From positions 714,706 through 778,705 of the forward strand of contig JAXHMJ010000002.1 of NCBI GenBank assembly GCA_034521575.1: DNA of 64,000 bases, written 5' to 3'. A program made the position numbers and the translations under genes. The DNA is from a candidate division KSB1 bacterium. Its GTDB lineage: Bacteria; Zhuqueibacterota; Zhuqueibacteria; Residuimicrobiales; Krinioviventaceae. Shown piece by piece: positions 49,506-58,681 of this stretch; positions within the stretch are counted from its first letter, which is position 1, and every line of letters begins with the position of its first letter. The notes beneath the pieces were generated by a model. It had not been told where the DNA came from and did no database searches. It was given only the letters and a program-made list of their open reading frames with translations.

Positions 49506-49579
49506 TGGGCGGTACTGGATTTGAACCAGTGACCTCTTGCATGTCAAGCAAGCACTCTAACCAACTGAGCTAACCGCCC
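49506..49579 (-). tRNA. tRNA-Val (anticodon GAC)
   Basis: 74 bases. Acceptor GGGCGGT/ACCGCCC, anticodon stem CTTGC/GCAAG around TTGACAT, anticodon GAC. CCA is not encoded. Confidence 0.95.
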
Positions 49580-49628
49580 TGTTCCTTTATAAAAAAAAGC
49601 GCACCATCAGGTTACGCTGTCTTTACTG

Positions 49629-49715
49629 TGCCGAGGGCCGGAATCGAACCGGCACGGACTTGAAAAGCCCGAGGGATTTTAAGTCCCTTGCGTCTACCAA
49701 TTTCGCCACCCCGGC
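49629..49715 (-). tRNA. tRNA-Leu (anticodon TAA)
   Basis: 87 bases with the long variable arm of class II tRNAs. Acceptor GCCGGGG/CCTCGGC, anticodon stem AGGGA/TCCCT around CTTAAAA, anticodon TAA. Confidence 0.95.
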
Positions 49716-49731
49716 CAAGCTCAGCTTGTGG

Positions 49732-49804
49732 AGGCGGCGATCGGAGTCGAACCGATGAATAGAGGTTTTGCAGACCTCCGCCTTAGCCACTTGGCTACGC
49801 CGCC
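49732..49804 (-). tRNA. tRNA-Cys (anticodon GCA)
   Basis: 73 bases. Acceptor GGCGGCG/CGCCGCC with discriminator T, anticodon stem GAGGT/ACCTC around CTGCAAA, anticodon GCA. Confidence 0.95.
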
Positions 49805-49820
49805 CTATATTCAGTGATTG

Positions 49821-49892
49821 AGCGGGAGACGAGATTCGAACTCGCGACCCCAACCTTGGCAAGGTTGTGTTCTACCACTGAACTACTCCCGC
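49821..49892 (-). tRNA. tRNA-Gly (anticodon GCC)
   Basis: 72 bases. Acceptor GCGGGAG/CTCCCGC with discriminator T, anticodon stem CAACC/GGTTG around TTGCCAA, anticodon GCC. First gene of the four-tRNA transcript. Confidence 0.95.
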
Positions 49893-49904
49893 TTAAAGTT
49901 TTAT

Positions 49905-49933
49905 AATATAGTACTTTTGTCATTATCATGCAA
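49905..49933 (-). promoter_or_regulatory. Promoter of the Gly-Cys-Leu-Val tRNA array
   Basis: TTGCAT (49928-49933), 17-base spacer, TATATT (49905-49910), reading leftward, 12 bases before tRNA-Gly. Confidence 0.7.
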
Positions 49934-50003
49934 GATATTTTCTCCATAAATCATAAAAAAATGGTCTTTTTCTACCGGCTTTTTTGAATTCGGGCTGTTT
50001 TAT

Positions 50004-50994
50004 TTAATATGGTTCCCGACTCGACAGTTCCTGTTTCAACTTTAAATAACTTTCGTAGCGATTCTGATCCAGAGTTCCGTTTTCCACGGATTGTTTGACC
50101 GCACAATCCGGTTCTTGCCGATGCCTGCAGTTTCTGAAGCGGCAATGCCGGGCCAGGTCCCGAATATCCTGGAACGCCCGCTCCAGACCGTCCTCGCTAT
50201 CATACAAGTGTATGGCCCGCATACCCGGATTGTCAATGACGATCCTGCCATCCTGCAAAATAAATAACTGTCGATGCGTGGTGGTGTGCATCCCGCGTCC
50301 GGTATCCGCTTGCGGGTCAGCGACTTGCATTTTATTCTCTCCGAACAAAGCATTCAGGAGCGTCGACTTGCCCACGCCGGAAGAGCCGATAAAGGCCAGA
50401 GTCGATCCTTGCGCGCCATATTGGTTCAAGGCATCAAGTCCCTCCTGCTCACGCGCCCGGGTGACGTGTACAGGGATAGTTGGGGCGATGCTGCGAACGC
50501 GTTCCACCTGAGTTTGAATATCCTCACAAAGATCCGACTTGTTGAGAACGATGACCGGATCTGCGCCACTCTCACCAATAATTGTCAGATAGCGTTCGAT
50601 GCGCCTGAGATTCACAGCGTGTATCGAGGCCGATCACCAAAAATATAATATCCACATTGGCAATTATAACCTGTATCGATGAACGCTGACGTCCCTTTCG
50701 CGTCGCTGTATCGCGTTTGAGTTCGGTCTTTCTGGGTAAAACAGATTCAATTCTTGCGTGTGCGTCTGTTTTTTTATAGACCACCCAATCTCCGATCACC
50801 GGAAGTTGTGACGGGTCTGCTGCTTTGTGGTACAAACGACCGGATATGACCGCCGGAATTTCGCCCTCGATCCCCAAGATTCTGTATTTATTCTTTTGCT
50901 GCAGACAAATACGCCCCACATGGCGGTTTTTTGCCAGGTCAGGCGCGTGTTTGCCGATAAATTCATCCCATCCTGCACGTTCAAGGCTTGTCAT
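50004..50994 (-). CDS. rsgA: Ribosome small-subunit GTPase RsgA, one apparent frameshift
   Basis: About 330 residues when joined. Late 30S maturation GTPase. N-terminal OB fold (YRILGIEGEIPAVISGRL, LPVIGDWV), then the circularly permuted GTPase: NKSD (G4), SGVGKSTLLNALFG (G1), DTGRGMHTTTHR (G2), DNPGMRAI (G3), and a zinc-binding tail CRFRNCRHRQEPDCAV. The frame shifts between about 50612 and 50640; removing one base joins IIFLVIGLD to NLRRIERYLTII. The ATG overlaps the trmB stop as ATGA. Confidence 0.92.
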
Positions 50995-51659
50995 TGGTCT
51001 TCACCGGGATGAAAAGTACATCTAAACAAGGCATGTCCACTCTGCATGTATTTTTGTTCAAACAAGGTAAGGGGAGTTTCCGGTTCGAATTGAGTCCAAA
51101 CCGCCTTTTTGCCGGTGATATAGTGAACAGCGATTGAAAACTCTTGGACGTAAACCGACCAATTGCTGCGAAGTTCTATTTCGTTTCCAAGGTGCATCAG
51201 ACAGCCGAACGCCGGGTGACCGTGGATTCTACGCCGCAAATGCTGTTTTTTAGGCCATGGATTGGGGTATAAAATATAATGTTTTTTGATTGTCCACTCA
51301 TTCTGTACAGCCAAACGCCAGAAATCGAAATATTCAGCCTGAATGAATCTTGTATTACCGCTGTCCGGATGTTTCCGCGCCTTTTTAATCCGGGTTAAAG
51401 ATTTATCTATGCCAATAATCAATGCATCCGGGTGCAGTCTAGACAAAACCCGTACGCTTTCCCCTGTACCGCATCCGGAATCCAGTATAACATCGCCGTC
51501 AAAGTTACTGATTTTGGAATTGATCCACTCAAAGGCGTTTCGGGTATGATCCGGAACCGGTTTACGGTAAGTAGTTTGGCGCGTCCGGTCCAAAGTATCA
51601 TACAGCTTTTCATGACGAAATTGCTGATTTGATTGTATTCTACGGCTATTCCGGTTCAT
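50991..51659 (-). CDS. trmB: tRNA (guanine-N7)-methyltransferase
   Basis: 222 residues. Methylates G46 of tRNA using S-adenosylmethionine. SAM site ILDSGCGTGESVRVLSRLHP, IGIDKS, and the family hallmark YPNPWPKKQHLRRRIHGHPAF. Overlaps coaX (upstream) and rsgA (downstream) by four bases each. Confidence 0.9.
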   Translation of the reverse strand: MNRNSRRIQSNQQFRHEKLYDTLDRTRQTTYRKPVPDHTRNAFEWINSKISNFDGDVILDSGCGTGESVRVLSRLHPDALIIGIDKSLTRIKKARKHPDSGNTRFIQAEYFDFWRLAVQNEWTIKKHYILYPNPWPKKQHLRRRIHGHPAFGCLMHLGNEIELRSNWSVYVQEFSIAVHYITGKKAVWTQFEPETPLTLFEQKYMQSGHALFRCTFHPGEDQ

Positions 51660-52425
51660 TTTCCATTGAGATTTTGATAAATATAGTACAATCCCTTTAA
51701 TGTCAGGTGGGATTCCAGTTTATAATTTACATCCAGCTCATTCACTACCACAGGCGCCAGTCCGCCTGTTGCAATTTTGGTTGTTGTTTCTCCCAGCTCT
51801 TTGTCAATTCTTCGCGTTATGCCGTTAATCATCTCTACCGTTCCCCACATCAGACCGGACTGCATACTTTTAACGGTCGTATTGCCGACAACCGTATCGG
51901 GGAATTCCAGGGAGATGCTCGGAAGCCGGGCGGCTCGCTGATGCAAAAGCTGCGAAGACATCTCGATACCGGGCGCAATAACACCGCCGCGGTAATGTCC
52001 CTGACGCGAAATCACATCGAATGACGTGGCGGTGCCGAAATCAACAATGAGCAGAGGCGGGTCATAAAGGGTATACCCGGCAACCGCATTGCATATCCTG
52101 TCACTGCCGACATCTTTGGGAGAATTATAGTCTATTTCAATACCCATATCCAGGTCGGATTCCACCAGGGTGTACGGACACGACAAATATTTTCCGCCAT
52201 TTTTCCAGAATCAAACGTCCGGTTCGGCACCACAGAGGATATGATCACACCAGTGGTCTTTTCCAGTTCGAATCCGCGGGTTCGGCAGATCGCCTGCATC
52301 AGCACCCAGGTTTCATCCTCGGTTCGTTCAATGGTACTTGAAAGCCGCCAGTGCAGCACGAGTTTCTTGTTCTCCCATAGTCCGGCTACAACCTGTGTAT
52401 TGCCGATATCAATCGTCAACAGCAT
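51656..52425 (-). CDS. coaX: Type III pantothenate kinase, one apparent frameshift
   Basis: About 257 residues when joined. First step of coenzyme A synthesis. ASKHA motifs: MLLTIDIGNTQVVAGLW, SDRICNAVAGYTLY, LLIVDFGTATSFDVI, GGVIAPGIEMSSQLLHQRAA and ATGGLAPVV. The frame shifts at the four-base run 52190-52193; adding one base gives MAEKYLSCPYTLVESDLDMG. It follows birA with a 17-base overlap, a common pairing. Confidence 0.93.
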
Positions 52426-53158
52426 TGGTTTTCCTCATTTTATATTTTGAATTCTCAAAGATGTGATGCTGCTTATCAGGAGTCTCGACAATCGCCTCCC
52501 CCTGTTCATTAATGCTCCTGAAAATCCCGCCGCGTTTGCCCGAGCCATCCATTAAATGAATCGGACTGTCAATGTGATCACAATAGGACAACCACTCCTG
52601 TATCAGCTCGTGAAACGGTTTCCGCATCTCGAAATAGCTCGAAAACCGGTAAAACTCGGCACAAATCGATTCAAACAATTCATCACGATCGATATATCTG
52701 CCGGTTTGTGTTAATATGGAACCGGCTTCCGACAGACCGCTAAAATCATTTTGGTCTTGGGAAACATTTATCCCCACTCCGATTACAACAGTCTTTATGG
52801 TATCAGACTGCCAGCTGCTCTCGACCAGAATGCCCGCGATTTTGCGATTATTCATCACAATATCATTCGGCCATTTGACAGCAGCCTTAATATTTAGCTG
52901 AGCCAGGGCTCTGATAAGTGCAATAGCCGGGCATATAGATAAATTAGTCGCCGGCTGAAAAGTTATGTGCGGTTTGATAAGCATAGAGAACAACAGACTT
53001 TTACCGCGCATTGAAGCCCATTCATGCCCACGGCGTCCTTTTCCCCGGGATTGCTGTTCGGCACAGACCAAGGTGCCGCTCGCCAATGAATTCTGATGTC
53101 GTTTCAGATATTCATTGGTCGAATCAGTTGTTTCAAGATGAATAATATTTGTTTTCAT
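52409..53158 (-). CDS. birA: Biotin-[acetyl-CoA-carboxylase] ligase without DNA-binding domain
   Basis: About 249 residues. Attaches biotin to carboxylase carrier proteins. Motifs: LETTDSTNEYLKRH, SRGKGRRGHEWAS (biotinyl-AMP loop), VKWPNDIVMNNRKIAGILVE and VIGVGINVSQ. No N-terminal helix-turn-helix, so it is monofunctional and not a biotin repressor. ATG at 53158 matches the family start and overlaps the end of xerD by about 26 bases. Confidence 0.93.
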   Translation of the reverse strand: MKTNIIHLETTDSTNEYLKRHQNSLASGTLVCAEQQSRGKGRRGHEWASMRGKSLLFSMLIKPHITFQPATNLSICPAIALIRALAQLNIKAAVKWPNDIVMNNRKIAGILVESSWQSDTIKTVVIGVGINVSQDQNDFSGLSEAGSILTQTGRYIDRDELFESICAEFYRFSSYFEMRKPFHELIQEWLSYCDHIDSPIHLMDGSGKRGGIFRSINEQGEAIVETPDKQHHIFENSKYKMRKTNAVDD

Positions 53159-54092
53159 CACGTTTGCTGTTTTTTTTCCATAATGCGCCCGTTTCAAGCG
53201 GGTGAAACTGATGATGAATAGTTTTCAAACGCTTGCTGTCCAGATGCGTATAGATCTGAGTGGTTGTGATATCAGCATGTCCCAGCATCTCCTGCACCGC
53301 CCTCAAATCGGCTCCGTTTTCCACCAGATGTGTGGCAAATGAATGACGAATGGTGTGCGGGCTGGTAAATTTGTCAATATTCGCCTGCTGCGTATACTTT
53401 TTAATCAGTTTCCATATACTCTGACGGGATATTTTTTTGCCGAATCGGTTCAAAAAAACAACTTCATGGGCCAGTCCCAAATTGGATTTGACAATACGCG
53501 GACCGTTTATATAATCACGCAGCCACGCCAAAGAAGTGTTTGAAATGGGCACAAGCCGCTCTTTTTGACCTTTTCCGTATATCAGAACAAACTCATCCTG
53601 CCAAAAAACATGTGGTATTTTAAGATGCACACATTCGGACACCCGCACGCCGGTCGCATAAAGGAATTCGAGTATAGCCCGGTCACGAAGCCCGGTTTCC
53701 GTCCCGGTGTCCGGCTGTTCAAGCAGCCGCTCTATCTCGTGAATATTCAAGACTTCTGGAAGTTTCATCCAGGGCTTGGAAACCACCACATCTTCAGTCG
53801 GATCGGTATCCGTCAGATTTTCAGCTATTAAAAAATGATGAAACGCGCGTACGGCCGAAAGGTTTCTTGAAATTGTGGATTGGCCGAGATTTAAATCCAT
53901 CAAGATATTTAAATAATCATTAACATGCTGTAATTGAATAGATTGGGGTGTAATTACAGATTGACGGGTGAGAATGTCAATATAACGGACAAGATCGCGT
54001 TGATAGGCGTCAAGGGTATTTGCAGAGACCTGGCGTTCGATCTGCAGATAGTCAAGAAACTGTTTCAGATAATCATATAATTTGCTTTCCAT
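53133..54092 (-). CDS. xerD: Tyrosine recombinase XerD/XerC
   Basis: 319 residues. Resolves chromosome dimers at dif. N-terminal core-binding domain (FLDYLQIERQVSANTLDAYQRDL), catalytic Arg in ATGVRVSECVHL, Lys in YGKGQKERLVP, HTIRHSFATHL (His, Arg), LGHADITTTQIYTHLD (His, Tyr nucleophile). About 20 residues longer at the C-terminus than usual. No integration module surrounds it, so it is the housekeeping recombinase; XerC versus XerD is not certain. Confidence 0.92.
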   Translation of the reverse strand: MESKLYDYLKQFLDYLQIERQVSANTLDAYQRDLVRYIDILTRQSVITPQSIQLQHVNDYLNILMDLNLGQSTISRNLSAVRAFHHFLIAENLTDTDPTEDVVVSKPWMKLPEVLNIHEIERLLEQPDTGTETGLRDRAILEFLYATGVRVSECVHLKIPHVFWQDEFVLIYGKGQKERLVPISNTSLAWLRDYINGPRIVKSNLGLAHEVVFLNRFGKKISRQSIWKLIKKYTQQANIDKFTSPHTIRHSFATHLVENGADLRAVQEMLGHADITTTQIYTHLDSKRLKTIHHQFHPLETGALWKKNSKRDENKYYSS

Positions 54093-54110
54093 CGCAAAAG
54101 CATCTGCCGG

Positions 54111-54554
54111 TCAGTCTTTATCATCCGGCAAAATATCGTCTACAAGAGACAAGGCTACACCGGACAGCATAATTTCCGGACCCAGCTTTGAAAAATCTCC
54201 GGATAAAAGTTCACGATCAACATTGGTATAAAGGCTGCAGCCGGCTTCTTTTTCAACAATTAAACCTGAAAGCTTTCCACCGCTTTCTCCTATAAAAGTG
54301 ACTTCTCCAAGCATATCACTGACCACATAGCCGGTGCAAAAGTGTAACTGCAAATGAGCGCTGGGTGCATAAACGCTAACCAGATTGCCTTTGCGTGAGC
54401 CAATCTGTAAATCCGGGTAAATTTCAACCGAAAGTTTATTTCCCCGCTCTTCATTGTAAAGCTCAAACCTGTAGTTGTTGCTCTTAAACTTGGGTTCGAC
54501 ACCGAGCGTCTTTGAAATTTTTTTAATATCTTTTTCTTTAAATACTGTGTTCAT
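54111..54554 (-). CDS. Conserved-looking protein of unknown function
   Basis: About 147 residues from ATG at 54554. Strand-rich sequence: FELYNEERGNKLSVEIYPDL, LVSVYAPSAHLQLHFCTGYVV, EVTFIGESGGKLSGLIVEKE. No signal peptide and no recognised motif. It lies between the cspA terminator and xerD (18 bases from xerD), so it may be cotranscribed with the xerD-birA-coaX group. I do not recognise the family. Confidence 0.65.
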   Translation of the reverse strand: MNTVFKEKDIKKISKTLGVEPKFKSNNYRFELYNEERGNKLSVEIYPDLQIGSRKGNLVSVYAPSAHLQLHFCTGYVVSDMLGEVTFIGESGGKLSGLIVEKEAGCSLYTNVDRELLSGDFSKLGPEIMLSGVALSLVDDILPDDKD

Positions 54555-54592
54555 ATTACGCACCGATAAACCAACATCGCCATTAAGAGACC

Positions 54593-54621
54593 AAAAACCC
54601 CACAATTGAATGCGGGGTTTT
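54593..54621 (-). terminator. Intrinsic terminator of cspA
   Basis: Stem of 11 bp (54594-54604 with 54611-54621, one G-T pair), 6-base loop, followed by T on the minus strand; 20 bases after the cspA stop. Confidence 0.88.
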
Positions 54622-54641
54622 GATTAGGGAGTCAAAAGATG

Positions 54642-54842
54642 TCAGGCAGAAACCACTTTGGTGGCCTGAAGGCCTTTATCACCTTGAACAAACTCGAATT
54701 CAACTTCGGAACCATCTGCCAGAGTTTTAAAGCCGTCCATTTCGATAACTGAAAAATGGACAAACACATCTTCACCTTCATCCTGTTCAATGAAACCGTA
54801 ACCTTTGGAATCATTAAACCATTTAACTCTCCCTCTCTGCAT
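54642..54842 (-). CDS. cspA: Cold shock protein
   Basis: 66 residues, one cold shock domain. RNP1 KGYGFIEQ and RNP2 VFVHFS bind single-stranded RNA or [15 protein letters not shown] is the family hallmark. RNA chaperone. GGAGG stands seven to eight bases before the ATG. It has its own consensus promoter, a structured leader of about 100 bases and its own terminator. Confidence 0.96.
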   Translation of the reverse strand: MQRGRVKWFNDSKGYGFIEQDEGEDVFVHFSVIEMDGFKTLADGSEVEFEFVQGDKGLQATKVVSA

Positions 54843-54945
54843 GGTAAAACCTCCGATTGTGACTATGGAACGCTCAACTGATTTGTAGATATGCTTCCAA
54901 CATTAAGTTGAGACGATCCTTCCGCTTACTCCCTCTACAAATCAG
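54843..54945 (-). promoter_or_regulatory. Structured 5' leader of cspA
   Basis: Predicted 103-base untranslated leader. Its first 12 bases (CTGATTTGTAGA, 54934-54945 on the complement) are perfectly complementary to a later segment (54878-54889), enclosing 44 bases with a smaller CAAC/GTTG hairpin. Long structured leaders control cspA mRNA stability and translation with temperature in E. coli; the same is inferred here. Confidence 0.6.
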
Positions 54946-54951
54946 GCTTGA

Positions 54952-54980
54952 AATATACTAATAAGTGCTTAATTTGTCAA
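54952..54980 (-). promoter_or_regulatory. Consensus promoter of cspA
   Basis: TTGACA (54975-54980), 17-base spacer, TATATT (54952-54957), reading leftward. It lies just after the rpe stop codon. Confidence 0.85.
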
Positions 54981-54987
54981 GCTTTAT

Positions 54988-55662
54988 TTAAACTTTTTGG
55001 TTGAGGCCGTTCAACGCTGCTTTTTTAATATCTTTCAAGGCCGCTGAGACATCCTTTGCATTGAAAATTGAGCTGCCGGAAACCAGTACCGTAGCGCCTG
55101 CGCGGGTTACCAGGGGTGCAGTTTGGGTATCAATTCCTCCATCCACTTCAATTTCATAAGTATAGCCGTATTTAATTTTAAGTTCGCGCAGCGCTTCCAC
55201 CTTTTTCAGCATTTCGGGCAGGAATGTCTGACCTCCATATCCGGGCTCTACGGTCATGACAAGCACATTATCTACCTTATGCAGCACATTATGGATCCAA
55301 TCAACAGGTGTGGCCGGATTCATTGTAACTCCGGCTTTTAGTCCCAGTTCATGTATCCGCTGCAGGGTCTGCCACAGGTGCAAAGCCGCTTCCACATGCA
55401 CGGTAAGTTGATTGATACCGGCCTTTTGAAACTCTTCAAGAAACCGGTCCGGTGTATGAACCATCAGATGAGCGTCCAGAAAACGTTTGGTGATTTTACG
55501 AACCCCCCGGGCAACGATAGGTCCGAACGTGATTTGCGGGACAAAATGTCCGTCCATCACATCGAAATGAATCCAGTCCGCACCGGCCTCTTCAACCGTT
55601 TTCACCTGTTCCTTTAATTGAGAGAAATCAGCGCTGAGTATGGACGGAGCTATTTTTACCAT
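54988..55662 (-). CDS. rpe: Ribulose-phosphate 3-epimerase
   Basis: 224 residues. Interconverts ribulose 5-phosphate and xylulose 5-phosphate. TIM barrel motifs: IAPSILSADFSQLKEQV, WIHFDVMDGHFVPQITFGP (metal ligands), DAHLMVHTPD, MTVEPGYGGQTF and EVDGGIDTQTAP. Overlaps the PASTA gene by seven bases. With XylA it would feed xylose carbon into the pentose phosphate pathway. Confidence 0.96.
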   Translation of the reverse strand: MVKIAPSILSADFSQLKEQVKTVEEAGADWIHFDVMDGHFVPQITFGPIVARGVRKITKRFLDAHLMVHTPDRFLEEFQKAGINQLTVHVEAALHLWQTLQRIHELGLKAGVTMNPATPVDWIHNVLHKVDNVLVMTVEPGYGGQTFLPEMLKKVEALRELKIKYGYTYEIEVDGGIDTQTAPLVTRAGATVLVSGSSIFNAKDVSAALKDIKKAALNGLNQKV

Positions 55663-56411
55663 GCCTGTTCCTTTCCTGCTGTCGGATTGTCGCTTACTGT
55701 GATATCGAGTGTATCGCCTCTGCTGACAATCTGTCCCGATGATATGGATTGATTGATAATGGTTTTATCCGGGAAAACTGTGGTTTCTCGGATATTGACA
55801 TGACCGGCTACCAACCCCGCTTTTTTTATTTTAAGCAGACCTTCTTCCAGTTTATTCCCGGTCAGAGAAGGCACCATTATGGTCTCGGGCTCACTGCCCA
55901 AACTTAAGACCAGATCGACTTTGCTCTTGACCGGAATATCCGAGCCAGGTTCGATGCTTTGTTCAATAATCACATTTTCAGGGTATAAATGATGAAATGT
56001 GTATTCAATCTGCCCGATCTCGAGCTGATTCTCCTGTAATGAAAAACGGGCGTCTCGAATGGGTATACCGATCAAATCCGGCATCTGAATGGTACGATAT
56101 CCTTTGGAAATGACAAGATAAATTCGTCGCTTCTTCTTCACTTCCCGATCCGGTTCCGGATTCTGAAAGACAATAAATCCGGGCGGCACCCTGTCATCGA
56201 ATTTTTCAATATCCTTAACCGGTTCCAGATTCTTATCCTGCAAGACTTTTTCAGCAGCGCGCTGACTGATGCCGGTTACATGGGGGACGGAAATGGACTG
56301 CCAGTGCCGGGTGTAAAGGGGCAGAATCAGGTAAACTATAGCGATATAGGCAATCAGGATGACCAACGCGGCCAGACCGATATCACGTAAAATATGTTTT
56401 GTTTTTTCCAT
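55656..56411 (-). CDS. Membrane-anchored PASTA-domain protein
   Basis: About 251 residues. Short cytoplasmic start, one membrane helix (GLAALVILIAYIAIVYLILPL), then three PASTA repeats (VPHVTGISQRAAEKVLQDKN, MPDLIGIPIRDARFSLQENQ, VPSLTGNKLEEGLLKIKKAG). PASTA domains bind peptidoglycan or muropeptides and usually sit on PknB kinases or penicillin-binding proteins; here no kinase domain is fused. Located between rsmB and rpe, where PASTA proteins or PknB-type genes are common in other phyla. Confidence 0.85.
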   Translation of the reverse strand: MEKTKHILRDIGLAALVILIAYIAIVYLILPLYTRHWQSISVPHVTGISQRAAEKVLQDKNLEPVKDIEKFDDRVPPGFIVFQNPEPDREVKKKRRIYLVISKGYRTIQMPDLIGIPIRDARFSLQENQLEIGQIEYTFHHLYPENVIIEQSIEPGSDIPVKSKVDLVLSLGSEPETIMVPSLTGNKLEEGLLKIKKAGLVAGHVNIRETTVFPDKTIINQSISSGQIVSRGDTLDITVSDNPTAGKEQAW

Positions 56412-56418
56412 GCCGTTA

Positions 56419-57766
56419 CTATTCCTTGCGAATGAATTTTGCTGCAAAACTGCCGTCTATAGCATGTTTGTGCGGCCATGTACGTACAAACCCTGCCTGT
56501 GTGATACAATCATCCGGGATGTTTGTAGCTGGTTTCAGTGTAAACTCTGGATGATTTGTTAAAAATGCATGGACGATATCTTCATTTTCTTCGCGTAAGA
56601 CCGTACAGGTTGAATAAACGAGCTGGCCTCCCGGCTTGACATGCGAGGCTGCGGCATTTATCAAGTCTTTTTGCAGCAAAGACAGGTCGTAAATATCCGT
56701 GGGTTTACGCTGCCAGCGTATATCGGCTTTGCGCTGAAGAACTCCGAGTCCGGAGCATGGTGCATCCAGCAAAACGGTATCGACGTTTAAAGCGGGAAAT
56801 TGTTGTGCAGCCGCCGTCACAGGATAAACATGCTGTAAATTCAGCCGTTTCAGGGTGCTTTCAATCAATTTACTGCGACCTGGACTGATATCGCCGCTCA
56901 CTATCTGACATTGTTCATCCCAACGTTCTGCCAGGGCGGCTGATTTACCGCCCGGTGCGCCGCAGACATCCAGAATCACATCACCCGGCACAACGTCAAT
57001 GAGACGAACCGGCAACCCGGCGCTCATGTCCTGTATGCTGAGCATTCCGGCGTGCAAAAACTTGTTTAATACTTTGGGTTGATTATCGATCACATGATAA
57101 TAACCGCTCAACCCTGTTGATTTCAGCTGTATGCCCTTTTGATGCAAACGTTCGATTAAAGCTTTTTCTGATATTATACGCGGATTAACGCGCAGCGTAA
57201 CACCTGCCGGCTGGTTATTGGCCTGACAAAGCTGCTGTGTTTCCTGATAACCAAGCTCTTTTATCCATTTTTTCACCAACCATTCGGGATGAGACTGTGT
57301 AATCGACAGATAGGCGACCGGATCCTTATCCGGATTGGGGTAACGCACAGCGTCCGGGTGGCGAATGAGATTTCGCAAAAGCCCGTTGACCACTCCGGTC
57401 CATCGCATATATTTTTTCTGCTTGACCAGATTCACGGATTCGTTCACAGCAGCGAACGGCGGCGTATGCGTAAATAAAACCTGATAGATACCAAGCCACA
57501 AAATCCAGCGGACGGTCAGCGGCATATCCGCCGATTTTCCCTTGAAACGCTGCTTTACAATCCAGTCCAGCCGATTTTTCCAGCGGATGGTGCCGCGTAC
57601 GATTTCGTTCAGAAACGCATTGTCTTGTCCGGAGAGCGGGTTTTGTTTCATAATCGAATCCAGTACCGGATCTCGTATACGCCTGGTCCTGCTCAATCCG
57701 TTTGACCGCTTCCAAAGCCAGTCCGCGCGCTGTATAAGAGGTCCCGGCTTTAATTTTCAAAGACAT
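56419..57766 (-). CDS. rsmB: 16S rRNA (cytosine-C5)-methyltransferase RsmB, one apparent frameshift
   Basis: About 449 residues when joined. Methylates C967 of 16S rRNA. N-terminal NusB-like RNA-binding domain (ARGLALEAVKRIEQDQAY...NEIVRGTIRWKNRLDWI), SAM site VCGAPGGKSAALAERW, LLDAPCSGLGVLQRK (release Cys) and the catalytic YSTCTVLREENED. The frame shifts near 57675-57680; removing one base joins DQAY to RDPVLDSIMKQNPLSG. ATG at 57766 overlaps the end of fmt by 17 bases. Confidence 0.92.
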
Positions 57767-58681
57767 CACCCGTTTGAATGCAATAACCGCGTACATACTC
57801 TTCGACTGACATGGCCCGCTTGCCCTGGGGTTTCACCCGCAGCAGCGCAATCTGTCCATTTCCGGTCTGAACAGTCACCTGCTGTTTTTCAACCCGTATC
57901 ACTGTACCGGGAGCAGCATTGGACGATGCGAATTCCACAGGACGGCTGCGAAGAATTTGAAGGCGCTTGCCGTGGAGCACGGAAAAAGCGCCCGGATAAG
58001 GCGAAAGCCCGCGTATAAGGTTATGTACCGATTGAGCGGATTGAGACCAGTCGATTCTGCACAATTCCTTATTCAATTTAGGCGCAGCGGTCGCGTCTCC
58101 CTCCTGCTTTACCGGTTGAAAATCACCGGATTCGACAGCATTCACGGTTTTCCAGCACCAGGTCCGCGCCTCTGTGCATGAGCAGATCGTGCCAGTTCAC
58201 CGGCCGTCATATCATTATGCAGAGACACCTGTCTTTGAAACAGCATCTCACCCGTATCAATCTGCTGGTCGATGAAAAATGTAGTCACCCCGCTTTTCGA
58301 TTCACCCCGGATCAGCGCCCAGTTAATGGGAGCGGCCCCGCGGTATTTGGGCAGCAACGAGGCATGCAGATTAAACGTCCCTTTCGGGGGAATACTGAAC
58401 ACCTCAATCGGTAGTATACGAAAGGCTACCACAACAAAGCAATCCGCATTGTAGCGTTTGAGTTGTTTGATAAACTGTGGATCTTTAATAGATTGCGGCT
58501 GCAATACCGGTATAGCGTGGCGTTCGGCTGCCTGTTTTACAGGTGAAGCCTTGAGTTTGCGTCCGCGGCCGGCCGGTTTGTCTGTGGCCGTTACGACAGC
58601 CGCCACCGTGTGACGGCTGTTTTGAAGTATGTTCAAGCTAACTACCGCAAAATCAGGGGTGCCCATGAAAATCAGTTTCAT
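57750..58681 (-). CDS. fmt: Methionyl-tRNA formyltransferase, two apparent frameshifts
   Basis: About 310 residues when joined. Formylates initiator Met-tRNA. N-terminal hydrolase fold: MKLIFMGTPDFAVVSL, LLPKYRGAAPINWALIRGE, GVTTFFIDQQIDTGEML; C-terminal OB domain LNKELCRIDWSQSAQSVHNLIRGLSPYPGAFS. Two single-base excesses, at 58192-58193 (CC) and 58148-58151 (TTTT), interrupt it; removing both gives ELHDLLMHRGADLVLE and TVNAVESGDFQPV. The ATG overlaps the yajC stop as ATGA. Confidence 0.92.

Noticed and set aside
49506-49892. tRNA cluster as a prophage or island insertion site
   Set aside because: All four tRNAs are intact and no direct repeat of a tRNA 3' end or integrase was found beside them.
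53133-54092. XerD-like recombinase as part of an integrative element
   Set aside because: Neighbours are conserved housekeeping genes, and no attachment repeats or cargo genes are present.
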